This document shows positions 19,980-28,177 of a stretch of 64,000 bases of DNA, one piece after another. Numbering within the stretch: the first letter of the stretch is position 1; every line of letters begins with the position of its first letter. Source of the DNA: Paracoccaceae bacterium (GTDB lineage Bacteria > Pseudomonadota > Alphaproteobacteria > Rhodobacterales > Rhodobacteraceae); the NCBI GenBank assembly GCA_016124615.1, contig WGNF01000003.1, positions 372,001 to 436,000 on the forward strand. The letters run 5' to 3'. Below the pieces are notes generated by a model. The model did not search any database, had not been told where the DNA came from, and was given only the letters and a program-made list of their open reading frames with translations. The position numbers and the translations under genes were made by a program.

Positions 19980-20274
19980 TGGCGTCCTGAAGAATGCGGC
20001 ATCGGACCGCATGGATGAGTGGGACGCTGTTTACCGGGCGCCCCGGCGTCGGGTGAGTCTCTCCAAAAGGAGATGGGAGGGGGTTAGCCGAAATGCAAGG
20101 AAGGGTCAAGGATGACAACCGGATGGCCCGCCCGCAGCCCGGCAAGGCCCGGCCGACCGGCCGTGGCGGCACCCCGCGGGCGGTTGCGGCAATCCGGGCG
20201 ACGTGCTGCAATGGCCCTGTCGCGGCGGCCCAGGGCGGCGGCGCGACGCAAGGAAGCGCGCAAAGGAGACCACG
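19980..20274. other. 295-nt divergent intergenic region, helicase/osmC
   Basis: Holds the upstream sequences of the helicase (-) and the OsmC-like gene (+). A small dyad, CTCTCC-AAAA-GGAGAT, occurs near 20058-20073 and may be a weak hairpin in the helicase leader. AAAGGAGACC just before 20275 is the osmC ribosome binding site. Small frames exist here but none has a start, ribosome site or composition that supports a gene. No clear promoter hexamers were found. Confidence 0.5.
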
Positions 20275-20700
20275 ATGATCACCAAGAGCGGATCGGCGAT
20301 CTGGACCGGCAGCCTGAAAGAAGGCGGCGGCAGCATCACCACGCAAAGCGGGGCATTGAACGCCATCCCCTTCAGCTTTGCGACCCGGTTCGAGGACAAG
20401 ACCGGCAGCAACCCCGAGGAACTGATCGGCGCGGCCCATGCGGCCTGCTACTCGATGTTCCTGTCGGCGCTGATGGGCGGGGCCGGGATCACGCCCGCCT
20501 CGATCACGACGACCTCGACCATCACGCTGGACCCCACGACCGAAGGCAGCCCGACGGTGACCAAGGCGCATCTGGCGACGGTGGTAAAGGCCGACGCGCC
20601 CGAGGCGAAGCTGAGGGAACTGGCGGCGCAGGCGGAGGCAGGCTGCCCGATTTCCAAGCTTCTGCGCGCCGAAGTGACGCTGGAAGTGACAATCGGCTGA
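20275..20700 (+). CDS. osmC: OsmC/Ohr-family peroxidase
   Basis: A 141-residue thiol peroxidase of the OsmC type that reduces organic hydroperoxides. The two redox cysteines are C58 (AAHAACYSMFLS) and C124 (AGCPISKLL), and the FEDKTGSNPEELIGAAHA block is typical of OsmC rather than Ohr. ATG 20275 has a good Shine-Dalgarno sequence, AAAGGAGA. No MarR/OhrR-type regulator lies nearby. It is followed after 158 nt by the transglutaminase-fold gene on the same strand. Confidence 0.9.
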   Translation: MITKSGSAIWTGSLKEGGGSITTQSGALNAIPFSFATRFEDKTGSNPEELIGAAHAACYSMFLSALMGGAGITPASITTTSTITLDPTTEGSPTVTKAHLATVVKADAPEAKLRELAAQAEAGCPISKLLRAEVTLEVTIG

Positions 20701-20858
20701 ATGATAGGCGCGGCGACCCCGGTTGCCGCGCCGCTTCCCGGTTGCCGTGCCGCCCGCCACAGCGCATGGTTCGGGGAATGCAGCATCACCCCGGGTCGGC
20801 GGGGTTGTGGCCTGATGCAGGCTCCGGTCATTGCGCCACGGCGCGGAAAGAGGGACCG

Positions 20859-21668
20859 GTGCTGATCCGCTACGGCTACGAGATTACCGTGACTTGCCCG
20901 CAGGACACGCCGATGGTCTGCCTGCTCGCCGCCCACCCCGAGAATGAACCGGCCCGGCGCGCGCTCGAAACGGTGATCGCCACGCCGCCGGTGCCGATGC
21001 GGACCTATACCGACCTGTTCGGCAACACCTGTCGCCGTTTTGTGGCGCCCGCCGGGGATTTCACGCTCTGGGGCGACGGGGTGATTGAAAACAGCGGCTT
21101 GCCGGACGTTGCTGAACCATTGGCGCAAGAGATTCCGGTGGCCGACCTGCCCGACGATAGCCTGGTTTACCTGATGGGCAGCCGCTATTGCGAAACCGAC
21201 CGGCTGAGCCAGATCGCATGGGACAGGTTCGGCGGCGTCAGCCCCGGCTGGGGCCGGGTGCAGGCGATCTGCGATTATGTCAAAGGCCACATCCGCTTTG
21301 ACTACCTGCAGGCGCGGTCCACCCGCACCGCCTACGAGGGCTGGCAGGAGCGTGTCGGCGTCTGCCGCGACTACGCCCACCTTGCCATCGCGCTCTGCCG
21401 CTGCATGAACATTCCGGCGCGCTACGTGAACGGCCATCTGGGCGATATCGGCGTACCGATCCTGAGCCCGATGGATTATTCCGCCTGGATGGAGGTTTAC
21501 TTGGGGGGCCGCTGGTGGACCTTCGATCCGCGCAACAACGTGCCCCGCATCGGCCGCATCGTGGTGGCCCGCGGCCGCGACGCCGCCGATGTGCCGCTGA
21601 TCAACTCCTTCGGCCCGCATGTGCTGAAAGGCTTCCGGGTCTGGACCTATCCGGTGGAAGCGGCCTAA
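20859..21668 (+). CDS. transglutaminase-fold protein with a substituted catalytic histidine
   Basis: A 269-residue COG1305-type protein. The N-terminal beta domain is followed by the core: the nucleophile region ERVGVCRDYAHLAIALCRCM with C169, the block MDYSAWMEVYLGGRWWTFDPRNN with D223, and PRIGRIVVARGRDAADV. In classical transglutaminase-like proteases the middle residue of the triad is His in a HAW context; here the position reads SAW (S208). From memory some bacterial relatives also lack this His, so it may be a subfamily trait. GTG 20859 is chosen because AAAGAGGGA lies upstream and the conserved LIRYGYEITV begins there. Substrate unknown. Confidence 0.85.
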   Translation: MLIRYGYEITVTCPQDTPMVCLLAAHPENEPARRALETVIATPPVPMRTYTDLFGNTCRRFVAPAGDFTLWGDGVIENSGLPDVAEPLAQEIPVADLPDDSLVYLMGSRYCETDRLSQIAWDRFGGVSPGWGRVQAICDYVKGHIRFDYLQARSTRTAYEGWQERVGVCRDYAHLAIALCRCMNIPARYVNGHLGDIGVPILSPMDYSAWMEVYLGGRWWTFDPRNNVPRIGRIVVARGRDAADVPLINSFGPHVLKGFRVWTYPVEAA

Positions 21669-21690
21669 GGGGCGCCCGGCCGCGCCCCCA

Positions 21691-21741
21691 TTCTTCCTGG
21701 CGGAAATACTCCACGGGGGTGCGGGGGTGTGAAACCCCCGC
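21691..21741 (+). repeat. 3'-end intergenic element, copy 1 (hairpin-bearing)
   Basis: Starts 22 nt after the transglutaminase-fold gene stop with TTCTTCCTGGCGGAAATA, followed by a G-rich stretch and a hairpin GCGGGGGT-GTGA-A-ACCCCCGC (21721-21741). Two related copies occur at 31822-31844 and 36770-36815, each in the same orientation relative to the gene that ends just before it. Probably a Rhodobacterales intergenic repeat that may act as a terminator or mRNA end. Confidence 0.7.
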
Positions 21742-21767
21742 TCACCACGCCGGACGCAAGTGCCGCG

Positions 21768-23366
21768 TCAGACCATCATCTCTTTCGTCGCCGTCAGCTT
21801 CACATCCGGAAAATCGCGCCCCACCCGGTCGATGTCCCATTGCAGGCGCGTCAGGTAGACCAGATCGCCGTCGCTGTCGGTGGCGATGTGGCCCTTGTTG
21901 ACGTTCACGAACTTCTCCACCGCCGCCTTGTCGCCCGACACCCAGCGGGCAGAGGTGAAATGCGAGGATTCGAACCGCACCGGCAGCGAATATTCCTGCT
22001 CGATCCGGCTGGCCAGCACGTCGAATTGAAGCGCGCCGACCACGCCCACGATGAAGCCTGAGCCGATCATCGGCTTGAACACCTTGGCGGCGCCTTCCTC
22101 GGCGAATTGCATCAGTGCCTTGTCGAGGTGCTTGGCCTTCATCGGGTCCATCGCGCGCACCGATTGCAGCAGTTCCGGCGCGAAGCTGGGGATGCCGGTA
22201 AAGCGCAGCGTCTCGCCCTCGGTCAGCGCGTCGCCGATGCGCAACTGGCCGTGGTTCGGAATGCCGATGATGTCACCGGCCCAAGCCTCTTCCGCCAGTT
22301 CACGGTCGGCGGCGAGAAACAGCACCGGGTTCGTCACCGCCATCGGTTTCTTCGACCGCACGTGCAGCAGCTTCATGCCGCGCTCGAAATGCCCCGAGGC
22401 GAGGCGGACAAAGGCGACCCGGTCGCGGTGCTTGGGGTCCATGTTGGCCTGCACCTTGAACACGAAGCCGGTCACGGTGGTTTCCTCGGGCGCGATCTGG
22501 CGTTCGGCGGCGCGCTGCGGCTGCGGTTCCGGCCCGTATTCGCCGATGCCCGCCATCAGTTCCTTCACCCCGAACGAGTTGATCGCCGAGCCGAACCAGA
22601 TCGGCGTCATGTGGCCTTCCAGAAAGGCCTGCCGGTCGAAGGCGGGCAGCAGCTCGCGCGCCATCTCGACCTCTTCGCGCAGGGTTTCCAGCAGGTCGGC
22701 GGGCACGTGTTCGGCCAGCTTTGGGTCGTGCAAGCCGTTGATCTTGATCGACTCGGCCACCTTGTTGCGGTCGGCGCGGTCCATCAGTTCCAGCCGGTCG
22801 TGCAGGATGTCGTAGCAGCCGACGAACTCGCGCCCGACGCCGATCGGCCAGCTTGCCGGGGTCACGTCGATGGCCAGGTTTTCCTGAATCTCGTCGATGA
22901 TGGTGAAGGTGTCGCGGGCCTCGCGGTCCATCTTGTTGCAGAAGGTCAGGATCGGCAGATCGCGCAACCGGCAAACCTCGAAGAGCTTGCGGGTCTGGCT
23001 TTCCACCCCCTTGGCGCCGTCGATCACCATCACCGCCGCGTCCACCGCGGTCAGGGTGCGATAGGTATCCTCGGAAAAGTCGCTGTGGCCGGGGGTATCG
23101 ACCAGATTGAAGCGGTAGCGCCCGAAGTCGAACGACATCGCCGAGGCCGAGACGGAAATGCCGCGTTCCTGCTCCAGCTTCATGAAGTCGGACCGGGTCC
23201 GCCGCGCCTCGCCCTTGGCGCGCACCTGGCCCGCCATCTGGATCGCGCCGCCGAACAGCAGGAACTTTTCGGTCAGCGTGGTTTTCCCGGCGTCGGGGTG
23301 CGAGATGATCGCAAAGGTCCGGCGGCGGGCGATTTCGGGCGGCAGGGTGGGGCGGTTGTCCAGCAT
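21768..23366 (-). CDS. prfC: peptide chain release factor 3
   Basis: GTPase that removes RF1/RF2 from the ribosome after peptide release. The 532-residue protein has the RF3-type G domain: HPDAGKTTLTEKFLLFGGAIQ from about residue 23, the switch region RGISVSASAMSF, DTPGHSDFSEDTYR and NKMDREARD, then the EF-Tu-like domain 2 and the RF3 C-terminal domain (GALQFDVLASRIEQEY). Length and motifs are normal. It is transcribed alone, away from the lipoprotein at 23589. Confidence 0.96.
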   Translation of the reverse strand: MLDNRPTLPPEIARRRTFAIISHPDAGKTTLTEKFLLFGGAIQMAGQVRAKGEARRTRSDFMKLEQERGISVSASAMSFDFGRYRFNLVDTPGHSDFSEDTYRTLTAVDAAVMVIDGAKGVESQTRKLFEVCRLRDLPILTFCNKMDREARDTFTIIDEIQENLAIDVTPASWPIGVGREFVGCYDILHDRLELMDRADRNKVAESIKINGLHDPKLAEHVPADLLETLREEVEMARELLPAFDRQAFLEGHMTPIWFGSAINSFGVKELMAGIGEYGPEPQPQRAAERQIAPEETTVTGFVFKVQANMDPKHRDRVAFVRLASGHFERGMKLLHVRSKKPMAVTNPVLFLAADRELAEEAWAGDIIGIPNHGQLRIGDALTEGETLRFTGIPSFAPELLQSVRAMDPMKAKHLDKALMQFAEEGAAKVFKPMIGSGFIVGVVGALQFDVLASRIEQEYSLPVRFESSHFTSARWVSGDKAAVEKFVNVNKGHIATDSDGDLVYLTRLQWDIDRVGRDFPDVKLTATKEMMV

Positions 23367-23501
23367 GGCGCGGCTATAGCCGAGGCGCGGGGGCCGGGCA
23401 AGGCGGGGTGGGGCTCGCGCCCTAGCCGCTCCGGTCGAACGCCGAAAGGGAAACGCTGTGTTTACGCGGTGGGCCGGTTTTCGGCCGCAGGCTTCATTGA
23501 G

Positions 23502-23521
23502 TTAACATATCCTTAAGGATA
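23502..23521 (+). promoter_or_regulatory. CtrA-like box TTAA-N7-TTAA overlapping a 14-bp palindrome
   Basis: TTAA at 23502-23505 and TTAA at 23513-23516 are separated by exactly 7 nt, the consensus of the alphaproteobacterial cell-cycle/motility regulator CtrA. The sequence TATCCTTAAGGATA (23508-23521) is also a perfect palindrome. TTGAGT (23497-23502), 17 nt, TAGGCT (23520-23525) could be the -35 and -10, so the box would overlap the promoter. It lies 68-87 nt upstream of the lipoprotein start. Confidence 0.55.
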
Positions 23522-23588
23522 GGCTGCCCGCGACGGGCTTCGCCGCCGCGTCAGGTAACGCACCTTGGGTGCCGGGTAGGGGGTTGCG

Positions 23589-24248
23589 ATGTCTGCGAAA
23601 CTGGTGCTTTGCCTTGCGGGTCTTGCGATGCTGTCGGCCTGTGGCGGCGGCGGTGGCGGGACGGATCCCACAGACGCCTTCACGGCCAATGCACAGGCCT
23701 TCGCGACGATGAGCGATCAGGTCGTGGGCGACGGGACCGGAGCCAATCCGGGCCTGACGCACACCAGCCCGTCGAACATGCCCGCCAGCGGTACGGCCAG
23801 TTTCAACGGCTATGCCGCCGTGCTGGGCGGCTACAGCAGCGATCCCAATCCCCGTCTTGCCCTGGTCGCCCCGGCGACGATGAGCGCGGATTTCGCCAGC
23901 GGGTCGATCACCGGATCGGCGACAGGCTTCACCGGCGTGAATGTCGATCCGGCCACCGGCGATCCGGTCGGCTCGCCCGCGAACTATGCCGGTACGATCA
24001 CGCTTTCGAACGGCTGCACCGGCGCCGTGGTCGGCTGCGCGGTGGCGGGTACACCCTATGCGGTGTCGGCGACCGGGTCGGGCACGCTGACCGGTGACGG
24101 CAATTCGCTGACGGCGAGCGTGCCGATGGCCGGCCTTATTTACGGCAACCCCGGCGTGAAGGCGATCAATTTGGCCGGCATAACCAATGGCGCCACCCTG
24201 AACGGGACGACGGCGGTGGCCGAGATGAGCTTCGTCGGAACGAAGTAA
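23589..24248 (+). CDS. glycine-rich predicted lipoprotein, function unknown
   Basis: A 219-residue protein with a signal peptide and lipobox LSAC (C18) followed directly by a run of six glycines, a flexible tether. The remainder is rich in Gly, Thr, Ser and Ala with alternating patterns (TASFNGYAAVLGGYSSDPN, GSGTLTGDGNSLTASVPMAG, TTAVAEMSFVGTK), suggesting an all-beta domain, vaguely like the small C-terminal beta-barrel of transferrin-binding-like surface lipoproteins; this is uncertain. It probably sits on the outer membrane. A CtrA-like box lies upstream. It ends 7 nt from the convergent Hint-domain gene. Confidence 0.8.
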   Translation: MSAKLVLCLAGLAMLSACGGGGGGTDPTDAFTANAQAFATMSDQVVGDGTGANPGLTHTSPSNMPASGTASFNGYAAVLGGYSSDPNPRLALVAPATMSADFASGSITGSATGFTGVNVDPATGDPVGSPANYAGTITLSNGCTGAVVGCAVAGTPYAVSATGSGTLTGDGNSLTASVPMAGLIYGNPGVKAINLAGITNGATLNGTTAVAEMSFVGTK

Positions 24249-24255
24249 CGCGGCG

Positions 24256-25305
24256 CTAACCCGCCCGGCTTTGGCGGAACAGCGCCGCCGGGCCGATCTC
24301 GTCCAGCGCCAGCCGACCGGCTTCGGTGCCGAAGTGCTGGTTCTGGCTGAGGCCGGGGAAGCGGGCCTTGACCTCGGCGGCCAGATCCTCGGGCAGGTGC
24401 GACAGGGTGGCGTCGTTCACCATCAGGCTTTCGGCCGGGATCCCCTCGGCATAGACGATCTCATGCCGGTCGAAGATCAGGCTGAAGTAATCGACAAAGC
24501 CGCCCTCGCGCAGAAAGACGTGTTCGTCATCCACCAGATGCTTGGCCTGCACCAGCAGTTCGGCGGTGCGCAGCAGCCGGGTGCGGTTGCGCTGATACAG
24601 GAACATCCGGTGATGCTGGCCCACGATCAGGTCGCCGGAATTGCTGAGCGTGCCCGCCGTGATCACCACTGGCGCGAAGCTGCCCACGGCGCGCAGCGTG
24701 GCGCGGCCGATCCAGCGCACCGGCTGCGGCCCGTGATCGCGGGTCAGCACCCGGTCGCCCGGTTGCAGCGCCTCGATCGGCACCTGATGGCCATCGGCCA
24801 GCGCGATCATCGTGCCGCGCCCGAACGAGATGCAGACCAGATCCGACAGCCGCACGGCGCCGGGGTCGGCGGCGACGCGGATCAGGGTGTAATCGGTCTT
24901 GGGCGCCATCGGCGACAGCGGCAGGGCATATAGGCCGCCCGCGCCGGTCGTGGCCTGATGCCGCAGGATCAAAAGCTCCACCGAGTCGCCCGCGCCCGCC
25001 ATCAGCATCAGCCGCGCGCAAAGCTCGACCCGGTCGCCCGCCTGCCCGACGCCGGAACCGGGCGCCACCATCTGCACCCGGCCTGCAGTGCCAAGATCGC
25101 CCGCCGCCGGGGCGATGGTCAGCCGCAGCGGTTCGGCATCGGGGTGAAGCTGATAGACGTCACCGGCGCAGACCGCATCGGCATCGCCGACGTCATCGCC
25201 GAAGTTCGCGCCAGAGGTGACATAGATCGCTGCGGCCGGGAACACCTGACAGGCGTAGCCGGGCACGCAAGCCTCGGGGCCATCGTCTGGGGTCAGCTCT
25301 GCCAT
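24256..25305 (-). CDS. Hint-domain (hedgehog/intein-type) protein
   Basis: A 349-residue protein of a kind common in Rhodobacterales. The N-terminal region (about 1-165) has CVPGYACQVFPAAAIYV and no recognised fold. The Hint domain follows: ISFGRGTMIALADGHQVPIEALQPGDRVLTRDHGPQPVRWIGR, then ILTAGTLSNS/VGQHHRMF-type segments carrying the block histidines. The usual CFxxGT nucleophile is here SFGRGT, a Cys-to-Ser change, with a Cys two residues earlier. Start MAELTPDDGPE at 25305 is supported by GGAAGGA upstream; a longer frame to 25503 is judged artefactual. Function of these proteins is not known; self-processing of an attached domain is a hypothesis. Confidence 0.82.
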   Translation of the reverse strand: MAELTPDDGPEACVPGYACQVFPAAAIYVTSGANFGDDVGDADAVCAGDVYQLHPDAEPLRLTIAPAAGDLGTAGRVQMVAPGSGVGQAGDRVELCARLMLMAGAGDSVELLILRHQATTGAGGLYALPLSPMAPKTDYTLIRVAADPGAVRLSDLVCISFGRGTMIALADGHQVPIEALQPGDRVLTRDHGPQPVRWIGRATLRAVGSFAPVVITAGTLSNSGDLIVGQHHRMFLYQRNRTRLLRTAELLVQAKHLVDDEHVFLREGGFVDYFSLIFDRHEIVYAEGIPAESLMVNDATLSHLPEDLAAEVKARFPGLSQNQHFGTEAGRLALDEIGPAALFRQSRAG

Positions 25306-25520
25306 CGTTTGATCCTTCCGGTCGCGGCGCCCCGCAGGGGGATGCCGCCGATGGTCTGGGTATCGGGCAAAAACGTCAAAGTTTTGGCAAGATTGTTCCG
25401 AAACGGTGAACGTTTGGCTGCCCGTCCGGCGCCGATCCGGCGCCAGCGGCGGGATTGGCGCTTTTCCCGCGCGGGCCCCGGTGCTAGCCACGGGGCAGGA
25501 CATCGAATAGGGGAATGCAG

Positions 25521-26300
25521 ATGGATCTGGGCATCAAGGGGCGGCGCGCGCTGGTGACGGCCTCGTCAAAGGGTCTGGGGCGCGGCTGCGCTCAGGCGCT
25601 GGCGGCGGCGGGGGTCAACCTCGTGCTGAACGCCCGCGGCGCCGAGGCGCTGGAGGCGACGGCGGCGGAACTGCGATCGACCTATGACGTGCAGGTGGCG
25701 GCGGTGGCCGCCGACATCACCACGCCCGAGGGCCGCGACCTGGTGCTGATCGAGGCCGGGCAGGTGGATATTCTGGTCACCAACGCGGGCGGCCCGCCGC
25801 CCGGCATGTGGACCGACTGGAGCCGCGAGGATTTCATCCGCGCGCTCGATGCCAACATGCTGACGCCGATCGCGCTGATGCAGGCGCTGATGCCGGGGAT
25901 GATGGCGCGCGGCTGGGGCCGTGTGGTGAACATCACCAGCCAGTCGGTGAAGTCGCCGATCGCGCAGCTGGGGCTGTCGAACGCGGCGCGGGCCGGGCTG
26001 ACCGGCTTTGTCGCGGGCACGGCGCGGCAGGTGGCGGGCAAGGGCGTGACGATCAACAACCTGTTGCCCGGCATCCATGCGACCGACCGCGCCATCTCGC
26101 TCGACACCGGGGTGGCCAAGGCGCAGGGCATCAACCGCGAAGTGGCGGCCGAGCGGCGCGCCGCGACCATTCCGGCCGGGCGCTATGGCACGGCGGCCGA
26201 GTTCGGGGCGATGTGCGCCTTCCTCTGCTCGACCCATGCGGGCTTCATCGTGGGGCAGAACATCCTGCTGGACGGTGGCGCGATGAACGCGACGCTGTAG
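25521..26300 (+). CDS. short-chain dehydrogenase/reductase family protein, atypical active site
   Basis: A 259-residue Rossmann-fold protein. The NAD(P)-binding motif is TASSKGLGRG near the N-terminus and VTNAGGPPPG matches the NAG motif. After NITSQSVKSP the sequence continues IAQLGLSNAARAGLTGF, where ordinary SDR enzymes have YxxxK; Tyr and Lys are both absent at the expected positions. It ends with FIVGQNILLDGGAMNATL, typical of FabG-like proteins. ATG 25521 is preferred over 25515 because AGGGG (25509-25513) is then 7 nt away. Divergent from the Hint-domain gene. Substrate unknown. Confidence 0.88.
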   Translation: MDLGIKGRRALVTASSKGLGRGCAQALAAAGVNLVLNARGAEALEATAAELRSTYDVQVAAVAADITTPEGRDLVLIEAGQVDILVTNAGGPPPGMWTDWSREDFIRALDANMLTPIALMQALMPGMMARGWGRVVNITSQSVKSPIAQLGLSNAARAGLTGFVAGTARQVAGKGVTINNLLPGIHATDRAISLDTGVAKAQGINREVAAERRAATIPAGRYGTAAEFGAMCAFLCSTHAGFIVGQNILLDGGAMNATL

Positions 26301-26419
26301 GCTGGCGCCGGGAAAAATCCGGGGGCGGGCGCGATTGGGGCTTTGATCTGCCCGCTCAAGACAATATGTCATGAACGTCAAGGGTCGCGCGGCATGCCGC
26401 GCCAAGGGAGGAGATCGAC

Positions 26420-26626
26420 ATGTTGAACAATATCGGGCTTCCCGGCCTCATCCTGATCGCCGTTGTCTTCCTCGTGCTGTTTGGCAAGGGCAAGGTCAGC
26501 TCGCTGATGGGTGAAGTCGGCAAAGGCATTACCGCCTTCAAGAAGGGCATCGACGACAGTTCGAAGCCGGCCGCCGAGGCCGCCGACGCGGCTGACGAGA
26601 AGGCCAAGGAAAAAGACAAGGTCTGA
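26420..26626 (+). CDS. tatA: Sec-independent translocase protein TatA
   Basis: Forms the protein-conducting assembly of the Tat pathway. The 68-residue protein has the expected single helix (NIGLPGLILIAVVFLVLFG), the hinge, and an amphipathic helix (VGKGITAFKKGIDD), with a charged KAKEKDKV tail. GGGAGGAG precedes the ATG. It begins a tatABC cluster; Tat substrates visible in this window include the solute-binding protein at 55326 and the DUF882 protein at 62770. Confidence 0.96.
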   Translation: MLNNIGLPGLILIAVVFLVLFGKGKVSSLMGEVGKGITAFKKGIDDSSKPAAEAADAADEKAKEKDKV

Positions 26627-26657
26627 CCGGACCCGGATGCAGGCAGGCTGAACGCGA

Positions 26658-27326
26658 ATGTTTGATATCGGCTGGTCCGAACTGATGCTGATCGGGATCG
26701 TGGCCCTGATCGTCGTAGGCCCGAAGGACCTGCCGAAGCTTTTTCACGCGCTTGGCCAGTTCACGGCCAAGGCGCGCAGCATGGCCCGCGATTTCCAGCG
26801 CGCGATGGAACAGGCCGCCCGCGAGGCGGGTGCCGAAGACATCGCCAAGGACTTGAAATCCATCACTTCGGTGAAGTCGATGGGGCTTGATGCGCTGTCG
26901 AGCGCGTCGAAGAAGATCGACTCGTGGGATGCCGCCAAGCGCGCCGCGACGGCCACACCGGGGGCCGAGGCCGAAGCCGCCGCCCCGGCCGATATGGGCC
27001 CCGCCACCGCCGAACTTGCGGCACAGGTGAAGGCCAACGCCGCCGCGGCCGAGGCTGCGGCCGCCGAACGCGCCGCCCTGCGCAACCGCCCGACGCCCGA
27101 GGAACTGGCCGAATACGCGCCGGAACCCGCCGCCGAGCCTGCCCCGAAACCCGCCCGCAAGCCGCGCGCCAAGGCCGCCGACGGTGCCGCACCGGCCAAG
27201 AAACCGGCCGCCGATGCCGCCGCCGCGCCCAAACCGCGCGCGCCGCGCAAGCCCAAGGCCGCCGCGGCGGATGCCCCGGCGCCCAAGCCGCGCGCCAAGG
27301 CCGCTGCCAGGAAGAATGACGCATGA
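26658..27326 (+). CDS. tatB: Sec-independent translocase protein TatB
   Basis: Binds Tat substrates with Tat[30 protein letters not shown] is the TatB-specific N-terminus (Glu in the helix, GPKDLP hinge), followed by an amphipathic helix rich in Ala/Arg. The 222-residue length is greater than E. coli TatB; the extra C-terminal part, from about residue 140, is low-complexity Ala/Lys/Pro ([20 protein letters not shown]) and likely unstructured and basic. Its stop overlaps the tatC start by 4 nt. Confidence 0.95.
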   Translation: MFDIGWSELMLIGIVALIVVGPKDLPKLFHALGQFTAKARSMARDFQRAMEQAAREAGAEDIAKDLKSITSVKSMGLDALSSASKKIDSWDAAKRAATATPGAEAEAAAPADMGPATAELAAQVKANAAAAEAAAAERAALRNRPTPEELAEYAPEPAAEPAPKPARKPRAKAADGAAPAKKPAADAAAAPKPRAPRKPKAAAADAPAPKPRAKAAARKNDA

Positions 27327-28177
27327 GCGCCGACGACATCGACCAATCCGGCGCCCCGCTGATGGAGCATCTGGCCGAGTTGCGCACTCGGCTGATCTGG
27401 TCGGTCAGCGCCTTCATGGTGGCGCTGGTGCTGTGCTACACGGTCTCTGACCCGATCTTCAACTTCCTGACCCATCCGATCTGCCGCGCGATGGCCGCCC
27501 GGCATCAGGCCTGTGGCCTGACGATGATCAAGCTGCAGGAAGGTTTCTTCGTCGCCATCCGCATCTCGGCGATCGGCGGGCTGGTGCTGTCGTTCCCGAT
27601 CATCAGCTATCAGCTGTGGCGCTTCGTCGCCCCCGGCCTTTACAAGAAGGAACGCGCGGCGTTCCTGCCGTTCCTGTTGGCCTCGCCGGCGATGTTCCTG
27701 CTGGGCGCGGCCTTTGCCTATTACCTGATCCTGCCGATGGCCTTCGGCTTCTTCCTCAGCTTCCAGCAGCCGGGCCCGACGCCGGGCACCTTGGCACCGG
27801 ATGGCAGCGGCGCCGCGCTGGCGCAGGCGGGCATCACCTTCCAGGGCTCGATCGAGGCTTATCTTGCGCTGACCACCACCTTCATCGTGGCCTTCGGGCT
27901 GTGCTTTCAGCTGCCGGTGCTGCTGACGCTGATGGGCAAGGCGGGGCTGGTCACGTCGAAGGCGCTGGTCGGCACGCGGCGCTATGCGGTGCTGCTGATC
28001 CTGGTGCTGGCCGCCGTGGTGACGCCGCCCGACGTGGTGTCGCAGCTGCTGCTGTTCTCGGTGGTCTACGGGCTTTACGAGATCTCGATCATTCTGATCC
28101 GCCGGATCGAGAAGAAGCGCGAGGCCGAACTGCGCGCCGAAGGGCTGTGGGACGAGGACGAGGACGCCGAAAAGTGA
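27323..28177 (+). CDS. tatC: Sec-independent translocase protein TatC
   Basis: Twin-arginine signal receptor, 284 residues with six hydrophobic helices. Typical parts are [14 protein letters not shown] near the N-terminus, [21 protein letters not shown] in the first cytoplasmic loop, and [11 protein letters not shown] and [11 protein letters not shown] later. It starts on the tatB stop (ATGA) and ends in an acidic tail that overlaps the GTG start of the next gene. The cluster is therefore tatABC plus one ATPase. Confidence 0.97.
   Translation: MSADDIDQSGAPLMEHLAELRTRLIWSVSAFMVALVLCYTVSDPIFNFLTHPICRAMAARHQACGLTMIKLQEGFFVAIRISAIGGLVLSFPIISYQLWRFVAPGLYKKERAAFLPFLLASPAMFLLGAAFAYYLILPMAFGFFLSFQQPGPTPGTLAPDGSGAALAQAGITFQGSIEAYLALTTTFIVAFGLCFQLPVLLTLMGKAGLVTSKALVGTRRYAVLLILVLAAVVTPPDVVSQLLLFSVVYGLYEISIILIRRIEKKREAELRAEGLWDEDEDAEK

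Noticed and set aside
21721..21741. Hairpin as an ordinary terminator of prfC
   Set aside because: It lies downstream of the transglutaminase-fold gene as well as prfC, has no U-run on either strand, and is part of the repeated element, so it was listed there.
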